Source of the DNA: an uncultured Opitutia bacterium | Lineage (GTDB): Bacteria; Verrucomicrobiota; Verrucomicrobiia; Opitutales; Opitutaceae | Direction: 5' to 3' | Length of the DNA stretch: 45,003 bases | NCBI GenBank assembly: GCA_903896015.1 | Contig: CAITWF010000109.1 | Coordinates: forward strand, 1 to 45,003 | In this document: in pieces, positions 27,386 through 36,990 of the stretch | Position numbering within the stretch: position 1 is the stretch's first letter | Layout: every line of letters begins with the position of its first letter | Position numbers and translations under genes: made by a program | The notes under the pieces: model-generated | Seen by the model: the letters and a program-made list of their open reading frames with translations, nothing else | What the model was told of the DNA's origin: nothing | Database searches by the model: none

Positions 27386-28675
27386 TCAGACCACCGTGCC
27401 CGGCGGGAGCACGGCGCCTTTCGGCACGACGAGCACGCCGTCGCGCACGATCACCGCTCCATTCGCGTAGGTGCCGTCCGCCTTGCCGTCGGCGACCAAG
27501 ACGCAGTCGTCGCCGATGCGGGCGTTCTTGTCGATAATCGCGCCCTTGATGCGGCAATTTTTCCCGATGCCCAGATGCGGCCGGCCCTTCACGTTGTTGG
27601 CTTCGAGTTGCTCGTCGCCCTCGTAAAAATCGGCGCCCATCACGACGGTGTCCTCGAGGGACGAGCCTTCACCCACGAACGTCCGGATGCCGAGCACGCA
27701 GTGATGCAACGTCGAGTCGGTGAGGATCGAGCCGTCGCCGATGACGACGTGATCGATCGCGCACTTGTTGAGTTTCGACGCCGGCAGGTAGCGATCCTGC
27801 GTGTAGATCGGGGCGCCCGGCAGGAAGAAATTGAAGGGCGGGAGCGGCTGCGCGAGCGCGAGGTTGGCCTCGAAGAACGCGCGCACGGTGCCGATGTCCT
27901 CCCAGTAGCCCTCGAAGATGTGCGCAAAAAGTTTCTTTTTTCCCAGCAGGGCCGGGATCACTTCCTTACCGAAATCGGTCATCGTATTGTCGAGCGCCTC
28001 GGCGAGGACGGCGCGGTTGAACACGTAGATACCCATCGAGGCGAGGCAGCGTTTCTCATCGCACGGGGTGAGTTTTTTCTCGAGCTCCGCGCTTACGGTG
28101 AGGCTCGTGATCACGGCGGGGTCCTTCGGCTTTTCGACGAAGCGCGCAATCGAGAGATCGTCCTTCACCTGCATGAGGCCGAGGCCGGCCACTTTGGAAA
28201 CGGGAAACGGAATCGCCGCAATCGTGACGTCCGCGTTCGTCTCGATGTGCTGCGCAATAATCTCGCGGAAATCCATCCGGTAAAGTTGATCGCCGGAGAG
28301 GATCAGCACGAGGTCGTGCGGGAAGGAGCGGAAGTGGATCAGGTTGCGCCGCACGGCATCGGCCGTGCCCTGATACCAGTCGGAGCCTTTCTCCGTTTGC
28401 TCGGCCGAGAGGATATCGACAAAGCCGCCGCCAAACGGATCGAAGTTGTAGGTGGCGGTGACGTGCCGGTGGAGCGACGCGGTCTGGAACTGCGTGAGCA
28501 GGAAGATGCGGTTGATTTCGCTGTTGAGGCAGTTGCTGATCGGGATGTCGACGAGCCGGTATTTGCCGGCGAGCGGCACGGCGGGCTTGCAGCGCTCGCT
28601 GGTGAGCGGGTGAAGGCGGGTGCCGCGGCCGCCGCCCATGACGACGGCGAGAGTGCGATGGCGACGTTCTTTCAT
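27386..28675 (-). CDS. glgC: Glucose-1-phosphate adenylyltransferase (ADP-glucose pyrophosphorylase)
   Basis: This cytoplasmic enzyme of 429 residues makes ADP-glucose from glucose-1-phosphate and ATP, the committed step of bacterial glycogen synthesis. The nucleotidyltransferase signature GGGRGTRLHPLT is at residues 14-25, followed by KPAVPLAGKYRLVDIPISNC. The catalytic-region GTADAVRRNL and DILSAEQTEKGSDWYQGTA are intact, and the C-terminal left-handed beta-helix is present. The ATG at 28675 is chosen; it is preceded by ATCCCTGCC and no Shine-Dalgarno sequence. It lies 119 bp after the giant Ig gene on the same strand. glgA and glgB are not in the window. Confidence 0.96.
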   Translation of the reverse strand: MKERRHRTLAVVMGGGRGTRLHPLTSERCKPAVPLAGKYRLVDIPISNCLNSEINRIFLLTQFQTASLHRHVTATYNFDPFGGGFVDILSAEQTEKGSDWYQGTADAVRRNLIHFRSFPHDLVLILSGDQLYRMDFREIIAQHIETNADVTIAAIPFPVSKVAGLGLMQVKDDLSIARFVEKPKDPAVITSLTVSAELEKKLTPCDEKRCLASMGIYVFNRAVLAEALDNTMTDFGKEVIPALLGKKKLFAHIFEGYWEDIGTVRAFFEANLALAQPLPPFNFFLPGAPIYTQDRYLPASKLNKCAIDHVVIGDGSILTDSTLHHCVLGIRTFVGEGSSLEDTVVMGADFYEGDEQLEANNVKGRPHLGIGKNCRIKGAIIDKNARIGDDCVLVADGKADGTYANGAVIVRDGVLVVPKGAVLPPGTVV

Positions 28676-28794
28676 GGCAGGGATTTTTTTGGCGGGTGCG
28701 AGGAGGCGACGCCACGTTTGCACGCGGCGCGCTTTTCGCCAGAGAATTTTTGGCGAAGTTGGAGCTCCCAACCCAATGGCTTCTCAAATCCCGC

Positions 28795-31700
28795 TTAGGG
28801 ATCGACGTCGTAGACTTCGACGAGGGCAATGCCGGTCGTGCTGCCGACGCCGCTGAGTTGCACGGTGTAGGCGCCGGGGGGCAGCATGCGGAGAAGCGCG
28901 GCATCCTTGCTGCCGTTGGCCAGCGGGAACGCACCGCCCGAAACCGCGGCGGCAGCGATGACCGCGGCATCGTCGCCGCTCGCCCAATCATCGTTCGTGG
29001 CGATACTCTTGTTCGTCGAGTCGAAGAGTTCGAGTTGCGGATCGGCGAGGATGGCGTTGGCGCCAAACCCGAAATTGCGCAACGTGGGGCCGACACCGCG
29101 GATGAGGATGCGGCGCGAGACCTGGCCGGTGATCACGAAGCCGGCGATCATGGAATTGGCGCCGGTGCCGACAAAGCCACGCGTGGAGACGTTGATCGCT
29201 TTCGGATTCGTCGCCGCCGAGGTGGGCGTAGCGTCGTAGACCTCAACAAGGACAAGCCCGGTGGCATTTGCATTCGGGCCCTTGGCCTGGACCGTATAAT
29301 TGCCGGGCGCGAGGGTGGCGAGGACGACCGCGTCGAGGGAATTGGTGTTGGGGAGCGCGAATGCGCCAACACGCTGCTCGGCCTGCTGGATGGCGGTGAC
29401 GGCGGCGGCGTTGGTCGTGGCGTTGGCGGTTTGCGTGCCCCAGTTGTCGTTGGTCTGGATGGGCGTGGTGGTCGAAGTCGGGCCGTAAAGCTCGAGGCGC
29501 GGATCGGCGAGGACGCCGGCGGTGAGGCCCTGCGTGGCGAGGCCCGGACCGACCACGCGGATGAGCATCTGGCGAGTCTGGTTGGCGGGACCGCTGACGA
29601 CGAAGCCGGCGATGAGTGTCTGCGTGCCGGCGGCGGTCGTGCCGCGGGTGGAGATGTTGAGCAGCTTCGTGAGCGCGGCGGAGAGCGTCAGCGTGGCGGG
29701 ATCGCTGGTGGAGTTGCCGACGGCGGACGAGACGACGCACGTGTAGGCGCCGGCCTTGCTGGTGTCGACGTTGGTGATGCTCAGGAGCGGCGCGGTGGCG
29801 CCGGCAATCGGGGCGCCGTTGAAGAGCCACTGGTAACTGAGCGGCGGCTGGCCAATCGCGGCGACGCGGAAGAGCGCACCGGACTTCGCGTTGACCGTGA
29901 GTGACTGCGGCTGCGTGGTGATGGTGACGTAGCGGTAAGTGTAGAGGGTGTCCTGGAGCACGGCGTTGGCCGTGGTCGTGGTGTCAGGAAGCGCGGCGAG
30001 GACGGCGATGCGCGCGGCGGCGGCATCGGTCGTGACGACCGGCGTGGTGGCGGTGAGCGCCTGTGCGGCGGTGACGACCGTGGGTTTGTCGAGCTGGTAA
30101 TAGAGCGCGGCGGCGGTAGCTAGGTCGAAAAGCGCAGTGTTGTTGGCGTTCGTGACGCTAATGAAATCGGCAAGCGCAGCGTTGAGGCCGTTGACGGCGC
30201 CGCTGGTGGGATTGATGCCATCGTAACCGCGACCGACGGGCGGATTGGTCGTCGTGATCGCGGTGGCATTGTTCTTGAACTGGAGCTGCTGGAGCGCGCT
30301 GGGCGTGCCGAGGCTGGCGTTCTGGTAAAGGCGTGCGAGGAACGTAGACTCGGGTAGAAGGCTGGCGGGATTGTCGAGCAACGCGATCGTCGGTGTGAGA
30401 CCGTATTTCACGACATACTCGGGCGAGGCGATGATGGTGCCGCAGACGGTCGAGAGGTTGCCGCGCTGGTTGAAGAGCGTGGTGTAGTTGGCGGTGGTGG
30501 GCCACTGGCCCATGAGGACGTAGTAGGCGGCGAGCGCGTTGACGACGTTGGTGAAGTTCGCGTTGTTCGTCGTGAGCGCGGCGACGAGTTGCGCGCGGGT
30601 GATCGTACCGGCGGCGAACTGTGCATCGTAGTTGGCGAGCTGCACCGAATTGGCCGTCGCGTTGGTGATGTCGGTGTAGGTCTGGAGAATGAACGCGTCG
30701 ATATCGAGGATCGGGTTGTTGCGCTTGACGGTGACGGCAATCGTCGGAGAGACGGCGGTGTTGCCGGCGCTGTCGGTCGCGACGGCGTAAACGTTGTAGG
30801 TGCCGGCGGTATTGGTCGGCAGCGACGTATTGGAACCGGTGGCGAGGTTGACCGCGTAGCTGGTGCCGGCGTTGGTGCTCGTGTTGATGCTGGTGCCGTT
30901 GACGAAATACTGCACCTGCGAGATCGCACCGGTGGCGCTGCTGGCGTTGGCGGTGAGCGCGATGGGCTGACTGAAGGCGACCGTCGGCGGGTTGACCGCG
31001 ATCGAGACCACGGGGGCGGCGGTCGTGGCGGCAGTGACGGTCACGGTGCCCGTGGTGGAGGCGGCAACGTTGCCGGCACCATCGCGCGCGAGGGCGACGA
31101 CTTCGTAGGCGCCGGGCGTGAGACTGGCGAAGGTGGCGTTGATGCGCCAGAGGTTGGTCTGCTGTTCGCGCGCGGCCTGGCCGATGCTGTTGCGATTGAC
31201 GAAAAACTCGACGCCGATGATACCGCTGCTGGCGGAGGTGGCGGTGGCGTTGAACACGGCCGTCGAGACCGACGTGACGCTCGAAGGGAAACTGATCGTT
31301 ATCGCGGGGGCGATGCCGACGACGTTGTTGACGACGGCACGGCGCGAGACGGTGCTCTGGCCCGAGACGCCGTTGATCGTGGCCTGCGAGACGATGGTGA
31401 ACGTGTCAGCGGTCGTGGGCGTCCAGACGGCACGGTAGGTTTGCGTGGTGCCGATGCGGGAGGCGTTGATCGTGGTGCGGCTGCCGCCACTGGAGGTGAT
31501 CAGGAACTGCACCGTCGGAATCTGCGTGGCGTCGGCGCCGGCGGCGGTCGCCTGCAAGAATACCGGGGCGCCAATGGTCGTCACGGTCGAATCATCCACC
31601 GGCAAGGTGAGCGTGGTCGTCGGGGCGGAGATCGCGGTGACGTTGAGAACTATCGAGGGCGAAGAGATGGCGGTGTTGCCCGTGTCGTCCGTGGCGACAA

Positions 31701-34089
31701 CATAGAGATTGAAGCGGCCGGCGGCGTTGGGCGTGTAGGTGACGAGCGTCTGCGCCGCCGGATTGGCGATCGCGCCACCGGAGGCGGTGCCGTTGACAAA
31801 GAGCTGGAGCGAAACGACCGTGCCGTCGGAATCGGACGGCGTTGCCAGCATAAAGAACGCGGTGCCCTGCGTGACGGTCGTGGTGCCGAGGGCGTTGATC
31901 AGTTGCACGGACGGCGCGGCACTCGTCGAGGGCGTGACGCCGAGCGTGACGGTCGTCGAAATCGTCTGGTTATTATTATTGTCCTTCGCGATCGCGTAGA
32001 GCGTCAGCGGGTAGCGGCCGTTGGCGTCCGGGGTTAGCGAAGAGAAATCGTAGCCGCCGAAATTAAACGCGAGGCGCCAGAGATTCGTGGTCTGCTCGCG
32101 GGCGGCCTGACCGATGCTGGCGTCATTTAGGAAAAATTCGACGCTCGAGAGCGTGCTCGTGCCGCTGGCAAACGCATTGGCCACGAAGTTGACGGTCGAC
32201 AATGACTGGATCGCGGTGGCGGCGGTGCCGGTGGGAGCGGCGATCGTGACGGTCGGCGGGGTGCCAACGACGTTGGCGACGCTGACATTCACGGCGGGCG
32301 TCGAGGTGGCGACCTGCGAGTTGGTGTCGGTGACGCGCGCGGTCAGCTGGTGCACGCCGATTTGGGCGGTGGTGGGCGTCCACGCGAAGGAGTAGCTCGA
32401 GCCATTGGCGACTGTCGGCGAGGTCTTCGTGCCGATCTGCACACCGTCGAGGAGAAATTCGACAAGCAACACGCTCGCGCCGGTGCCGGCGGTGGCGGTC
32501 GCGGTGATGGTGAGCGGGATGTTGGGCGTGGCGCGCGCAGTGGCGTTGGCGTTGGGCGCGGTGATGGCGACGGTGGGGGTGCCGAAGGCGGCGGTGATCG
32601 TGACGGCGTTGGAGATCGTGGTGTTGCCGCGATCATCGGTGGCGATGGCGTCAATCACGTAGGAGCCGGGCGTAGGCGGAATGAAGGATGAGACATATGG
32701 ATTGGCCGTGATCGCGTTGCCAGAGTTGACCAGCGTGGGGCTGCCGTTGACGTAAAATTGCACGCTCGCAATTGTGCCCCCGGTGGCGAGTGCGGACGAA
32801 GCCAAGCTTACAGCGGTGTTGGGCACAACCGTGGTGCCGTTAGTGGGCGTGAGCAGGTTGACGGTCGGCGGCGCGCCGACGGCGGACGTGACGATGAATG
32901 CAGTCTGAGCGTCACGAGCGAGACCGGTGTTGTCGGTCGCGCGCGCCGAAAAGACATACGTGCCCGTCGCGGCCGGCGCGGTAAAACGGTAGCTGTAGGG
33001 CGCGGAGGTCTTCTCCCCCACTTTGGTTCCGTTAACGAAAAACTCGACGCGCACGACGGCGCGACCCGTCGCGGGCGCGGCGGTGACGACGACGTTACGC
33101 GTCGCGCCGGCGGGCAATGTGGTGCTCGCGGGCACGCTGGCTGTGTTGGGCGAAAGCCCGAGCGCGATCGTCGGCGAGCTGCTGTCCGTGACATTGACAG
33201 GGACAGCAGGCGAGGCGCTCGTGTTACCCTTGTCGTCGCTCGCGAGTGCGACAAGTTGGACTGGACCAACTGCAGAGGGCGTCCACGCGATCGTCCACGC
33301 ACCGGCGGTAACGGTGGCATTGCCGACGGTGAGACCGTTGGCGAAGACCTGCACAATGGTGATATTGCCGTCGGTGTCGGCGACGTTGCCCGTGATGGTG
33401 CTCGCGATGCCGGTGGGCTGAAACGCCCCTGAAGCAGGCGTGAGCACGCCGACGCTCGGGGAATTGCCGATCGGGGTGTTGACTTGAATCGAGATGAAAT
33501 TGGACGAGCCGACGTTGCCGGCACTGTCGTAGACCTTGGCGTTAATCTGGTGCGAGCCGGAGACGGATGGTGCGGTGAAAGGGAAAGTATAGGTGTTGCT
33601 CGAAGCCGCGGTGCTCGACGAGGCGATTAGCACGGCGTCGAGATAGAGTTCCACGTGATCGATCGCGCCGGCCACGGCGGCCGTCACACTTACGAAACGC
33701 GCTGATCCCACCGAAATCGAAGCCCCACCACCAAGCAAAGTCAGCGACGTGACGACAGGCGCGCCATTGACCGTGACCGCGACCGCCGGTGAGGAGATGC
33801 TTTGAAACGCAGCGCTGAGCGTGTAAGCACCCGGTACGGTCGGCGCCCAGGCGACGGACCAGTTCGTGTTGCCGGTGACCGTGGTCACGAGCGTCGTGGA
33901 CACATTGCTAGAATTGGTCACCGTGACCGTGAGATTGCCGGTCGCGCTGGCGCTGAAGCCCGACGTCGTGCCGGTAATATTGACCGGCGAGGAGGCGGTG
34001 CCGCTGGGCGAGGTGATCGCGACCGTCTGCGCGCGAGCGGCGATGGTGGTCGCGGCGGCGAAGAGGAGGAGCCAGAGAAGACGTTTCAT
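28795..34089 (-). CDS. Giant secreted Ig-like repeat protein with paired C-terminal module
   Basis: This 1764-residue exported surface protein has a signal peptide (residues 1-21). About eleven Ig-like beta-sandwich repeats (residues about 22-1100) start with motifs such as PTVAITAPNANAT or PAITISFPSS. A helical region of DUF4214 type (about 1124-1336) contains DIDAFILQTYTDIT. One further Ig domain (about 1390-1475; QPQSLTVNAKSGALFRVAAI) precedes two tandem modules of about 140 residues (from LLNISTRG near 1476 and INVSTRG near 1631), each ending in LVEVYD. The string SIGQAAREQ recurs in two Ig repeats. No PEP-CTERM or LPXTG end is seen. Cysteines are rare. It may be an adhesin or cargo of the adjacent pilus-like system, with the secretin gene 18 bp upstream; that link is inference. 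Confidence 0.82.
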   Translation of the reverse strand: MKRLLWLLLFAAATTIAARAQTVAITSPSGTASSPVNITGTTSGFSASATGNLTVTVTNSSNVSTTLVTTVTGNTNWSVAWAPTVPGAYTLSAAFQSISSPAVAVTVNGAPVVTSLTLLGGGASISVGSARFVSVTAAVAGAIDHVELYLDAVLIASSSTAASSNTYTFPFTAPSVSGSHQINAKVYDSAGNVGSSNFISIQVNTPIGNSPSVGVLTPASGAFQPTGIASTITGNVADTDGNITIVQVFANGLTVGNATVTAGAWTIAWTPSAVGPVQLVALASDDKGNTSASPAVPVNVTDSSSPTIALGLSPNTASVPASTTLPAGATRNVVVTAAPATGRAVVRVEFFVNGTKVGEKTSAPYSYRFTAPAATGTYVFSARATDNTGLARDAQTAFIVTSAVGAPPTVNLLTPTNGTTVVPNTAVSLASSALATGGTIASVQFYVNGSPTLVNSGNAITANPYVSSFIPPTPGSYVIDAIATDDRGNTTISNAVTITAAFGTPTVAITAPNANATARATPNIPLTITATATAGTGASVLLVEFLLDGVQIGTKTSPTVANGSSYSFAWTPTTAQIGVHQLTARVTDTNSQVATSTPAVNVSVANVVGTPPTVTIAAPTGTAATAIQSLSTVNFVANAFASGTSTLSSVEFFLNDASIGQAAREQTTNLWRLAFNFGGYDFSSLTPDANGRYPLTLYAIAKDNNNNQTISTTVTLGVTPSTSAAPSVQLINALGTTTVTQGTAFFMLATPSDSDGTVVSLQLFVNGTASGGAIANPAAQTLVTYTPNAAGRFNLYVVATDDTGNTAISSPSIVLNVTAISAPTTTLTLPVDDSTVTTIGAPVFLQATAAGADATQIPTVQFLITSSGGSRTTINASRIGTTQTYRAVWTPTTADTFTIVSQATINGVSGQSTVSRRAVVNNVVGIAPAITISFPSSVTSVSTAVFNATATSASSGIIGVEFFVNRNSIGQAAREQQTNLWRINATFASLTPGAYEVVALARDGAGNVAASTTGTVTVTAATTAAPVVSIAVNPPTVAFSQPIALTANASSATGAISQVQYFVNGTSINTSTNAGTSYAVNLATGSNTSLPTNTAGTYNVYAVATDSAGNTAVSPTIAVTVKRNNPILDIDAFILQTYTDITNATANSVQLANYDAQFAAGTITRAQLVAALTTNNANFTNVVNALAAYYVLMGQWPTTANYTTLFNQRGNLSTVCGTIIASPEYVVKYGLTPTIALLDNPASLLPESTFLARLYQNASLGTPSALQQLQFKNNATAITTTNPPVGRGYDGINPTSGAVNGLNAALADFISVTNANNTALFDLATAAALYYQLDKPTVVTAAQALTATTPVVTTDAAAARIAVLAALPDTTTTANAVLQDTLYTYRYVTITTQPQSLTVNAKSGALFRVAAIGQPPLSYQWLFNGAPIAGATAPLLSITNVDTSKAGAYTCVVSSAVGNSTSDPATLTLSAALTKLLNISTRGTTAAGTQTLIAGFVVSGPANQTRQMLIRVVGPGLATQGLTAGVLADPRLELYGPTSTTTPIQTNDNWGTQTANATTNAAAVTAIQQAEQRVGAFALPNTNSLDAVVLATLAPGNYTVQAKGPNANATGLVLVEVYDATPTSAATNPKAINVSTRGFVGTGANSMIAGFVITGQVSRRILIRGVGPTLRNFGFGANAILADPQLELFDSTNKSIATNDDWASGDDAAVIAAAAVSGGAFPLANGSKDAALLRMLPPGAYTVQLSGVGSTTGIALVEVYDVDP

Positions 34090-34107
34090 GGCGGGGCGCG
34101 CGGCGCG

Positions 34108-36990
34108 TTATTTCTGGTCGTTGCCGCCGCGGGTGCGGGGCTCGGCGCTAGCGGGCGTCACGATGGTCGGATTCTGGAAGAGCGAGTTGGCGGGCGTGCT
34201 CTTGAGGTTCTGCTTTTTCGGCGAGCCACCGGGACTGACGAGATTGGCGGTAACGAAGATGAGCAGGTTGCGCTTTTGCGAGCTCTCGCCCTTCGATTGG
34301 AAGAGCCGACCGACCAGCGGAAGGTCGCCGAAGAACGGCACCTTATCGTTGACCTTCTTCACTTCCTCACGCGTGAGGCCGCCCATGACGAGCGTCGCGC
34401 CGTCCCAGATGGTGACTTTGGTCGAGATGTTGCGCACTGAGAAAATCGGCTGGTAGAAACCGGGCGGGACCGTGACCGACGTCGTGCCCGAGATCGCCAC
34501 ACTGGGCCCGCCGTATTCGACGAAGCCCTCGAACTCAGTAACCTTGGGATTGAGGTCGAGGCTGATCGAATAGTCGTCCTCCTCGACGGTAGGGGTGACG
34601 GACATCTCGACGCCCACGTTGCGGGTCGTGAATTCTTGCGGCGTGCCCGCCGTGACGGTAACACCGCCGGTGCCGCCAGCCGTGAGCGTGCCGGAACTGA
34701 CCTGGCTCTGAATCTGGCCGTAACTCTGCGGATAACGCAGCTCCTGCGCGACGGTAATGTTGGCGGGATTGCCGGAGAGCACGGTGACTTTCGGCGAGCT
34801 GAGCAAATCGGTGCCCTGTTTCTGCGAGAGCGCGCGGACGAGCGCGTTGACATTGAACTCGCCAACAAAGCCGGTGATCGTCGCGACCGGGTTTGCGCCG
34901 GTCCCCAGCGCGACGGCACCGGGGACACTCGGAGCGTTTGCGGGCACGGTTGAATTCGAAGTGCCGTTGAAAATATTAATCCCGGTCACGTTGTTGATCT
35001 GGGTGAACGCGTCTGAGAGCGAGCGATTGACACCCGCCGTGCTGTAGACGGACTGAGGCGTGAAGACTTGCTGGCCGTTGCTGTTGAGGATGGGCGCGCC
35101 GGTGGTTGGATCGAATTGGGCAACGCCGCGGTTGGTCACGGTCCAATCGACGCCGAGCTGCTCCAGCGCGCCTTCCTGCACTTCTAGGAACTTCGACTCG
35201 ATCTCGACCTGACGGACGTCGTTGTAGCGGGCGAGAATGTTGCGAATGCGCTCCAGATTGCGGGCGCTCTGCGTGACAATGATCGAGGAGCCGTCGTAGG
35301 CGAGGCTCGGCTGGACCTTGGCGTCGGGCACGGCCTCGAAATTCACGCCGGCCTGCTGGAGAAAGTTTTTCATCGCGCCAGCCTCACCATTGACGTCCGT
35401 GTTCGTGGAAGTCGTCGAGTCCTTAGCGCCCGAAGCAGAGGAGCCCCCACCGCCGCCGATGCCGGTCATGCGAAGCATGGTGGCGTGCGTGATCGGGAAA
35501 AACGCGGTCTCGAGCGAGGAGGTCTCGCCGCCGGGGCGGACGATGACGGCATCGGCCTGCACCTCGTATTGGTAACCGACGGCCTCGGTGACGAAGTCGA
35601 GCACGCGCTTGAGCGGGGCGTTGCGGAGCGTCAGCGTGATAGTGGGCTTCTTGTTGCTGGGATCGAGGAGGACGATGTTGACGCCTTTGGGCCCGGTCGC
35701 GGTCTGGTCGAACTGCTCGGACATTTCGCTGAGCGCCGTGACGACCTGGCCGATCTCGGCGTTGGTGAAGCTGAAATTCTGGAGCACGATCTCGTTGAGT
35801 TTTTTCGCAAGCGGCGCGGCGGCGGCGGCCTGATCGGTGTTACGGGCGCGCTCCTGATAGATGCCGGGCCGTTGCCAGCCCTTCGCGACTTCTTCGAGGA
35901 GTTGGGCGCGGGTTTTCTCGCGGTTGAGCGCGCCGGTCTCGGCCTTTTCGTTGGCGATGCGGAGAAGGAAGCCCTTTGCGACCGTATTGTCTGGCTCCTG
36001 CGCCTCGATTTCACGGAAGGTTTCCTGCGCTCCATCGATGTCGCCCGCGACGTATTGGGCGCGGCCCTTGGTGATCAACTTGCCGGTGGCCTCGCGCTCG
36101 GCGGCAAACTCGGGGCTGACGGCGGAGGCCTTCGCGGCGGATTTCGTTTCCACCTTCGCGATTTGACTTTGCACGCTCGCCGAGCGCGAGTCGGCGGGCG
36201 CGAGAGCTTCACGGGCGGCGAGCGCGGCGCGGGCGCCATCGACATCGCCGGCTTTCACGAGCGTCTGCGCCTTCGCAACGAGCGCGGAGGCTTTTTCCTT
36301 TTTCAGATCGGCGATAAGTTTGGTCGTGAGCGGATTGGCCGGGAGCACGGCGAGCGCAGCGTCGAGGGTGGCGATGGCATCGTCGTTGTGACCGTCGCGA
36401 TCGTAGCCGCGGGCGGCATCGAGCTGACGAACGGCGCCGGCGATGAGATTGTTGATGCGGTCGGATTCGGCGCGGGCGAGCAAATCGGCTTCCTGCTCGG
36501 GCGTCGGGCCGGCGGGCGCTGCAGCCGGCGCGGCGCGGCCTGGCTCGGGAATTTTCACATCGACGAGCGTGGAAGACGAATCGTTTTTTGCAGCGGGCGC
36601 GGGCGTTTCTGTGGGTGCGGAGGCCGCCGTGAGACTGACCGAAGGCACGGGCGCGGTTTGCTGTGCGGCGGCGGCATCGGCGGCGCGCTGGGCCTCGGTG
36701 CGGGTGGAGGCTTCGCTCTGGGCCTTGCGTTGCGCGGCCACTTCGGTGCGGAGACGTTGCACGGACGGATCACTCGGGGCGAGGGCGGAGAGTTGATCGA
36801 GCGTCTTCTGCGCGCCGTCGAGATCGCCGGCATCGCGCTCGCGCAGCGCCTCGGACATCAGGCGGATCTTGGTGTCCGTCTGCGGTTGCGCGAGGCTGCG
36901 GGCGGCCAGGCCAGCAAGCGCGAGGAGCGCGGCGGCGATCGGCAGCAGGAGCGACGGGGAGATGAGGCGTTTATTCATTGCGAAAATCAA
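34108..36990 (-). CDS. Type IV pilus-like outer-membrane secretin (Amuc_1098-like)
   Basis: This outer-membrane secretin of 960 residues oligomerises into a pore. A signal peptide (LLLPIAAALLALAGLAARSL) is followed by a long Ala-rich, helical repeat region (about 30-400) with TPR-like character, unusual among PilQ/GspD proteins but shared with the Amuc_1098-like family. Secretin N-domains follow, then the core ending with VTPTVEEDDYSISLDLNP and VPFFGDLPLVGRLFQ near 883. The Met at 36990 overlaps the upstream stop as ATGA; Met at 36978 is also possible. No pilin or ATPase gene is near. Family assignment is based on gene order and landmarks; orthology to Amuc_1098 was not tested. Confidence 0.9.
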   Translation of the reverse strand: MIFAMNKRLISPSLLLPIAAALLALAGLAARSLAQPQTDTKIRLMSEALRERDAGDLDGAQKTLDQLSALAPSDPSVQRLRTEVAAQRKAQSEASTRTEAQRAADAAAAQQTAPVPSVSLTAASAPTETPAPAAKNDSSSTLVDVKIPEPGRAAPAAAPAGPTPEQEADLLARAESDRINNLIAGAVRQLDAARGYDRDGHNDDAIATLDAALAVLPANPLTTKLIADLKKEKASALVAKAQTLVKAGDVDGARAALAAREALAPADSRSASVQSQIAKVETKSAAKASAVSPEFAAEREATGKLITKGRAQYVAGDIDGAQETFREIEAQEPDNTVAKGFLLRIANEKAETGALNREKTRAQLLEEVAKGWQRPGIYQERARNTDQAAAAAPLAKKLNEIVLQNFSFTNAEIGQVVTALSEMSEQFDQTATGPKGVNIVLLDPSNKKPTITLTLRNAPLKRVLDFVTEAVGYQYEVQADAVIVRPGGETSSLETAFFPITHATMLRMTGIGGGGGSSASGAKDSTTSTNTDVNGEAGAMKNFLQQAGVNFEAVPDAKVQPSLAYDGSSIIVTQSARNLERIRNILARYNDVRQVEIESKFLEVQEGALEQLGVDWTVTNRGVAQFDPTTGAPILNSNGQQVFTPQSVYSTAGVNRSLSDAFTQINNVTGINIFNGTSNSTVPANAPSVPGAVALGTGANPVATITGFVGEFNVNALVRALSQKQGTDLLSSPKVTVLSGNPANITVAQELRYPQSYGQIQSQVSSGTLTAGGTGGVTVTAGTPQEFTTRNVGVEMSVTPTVEEDDYSISLDLNPKVTEFEGFVEYGGPSVAISGTTSVTVPPGFYQPIFSVRNISTKVTIWDGATLVMGGLTREEVKKVNDKVPFFGDLPLVGRLFQSKGESSQKRNLLIFVTANLVSPGGSPKKQNLKSTPANSLFQNPTIVTPASAEPRTRGGNDQK

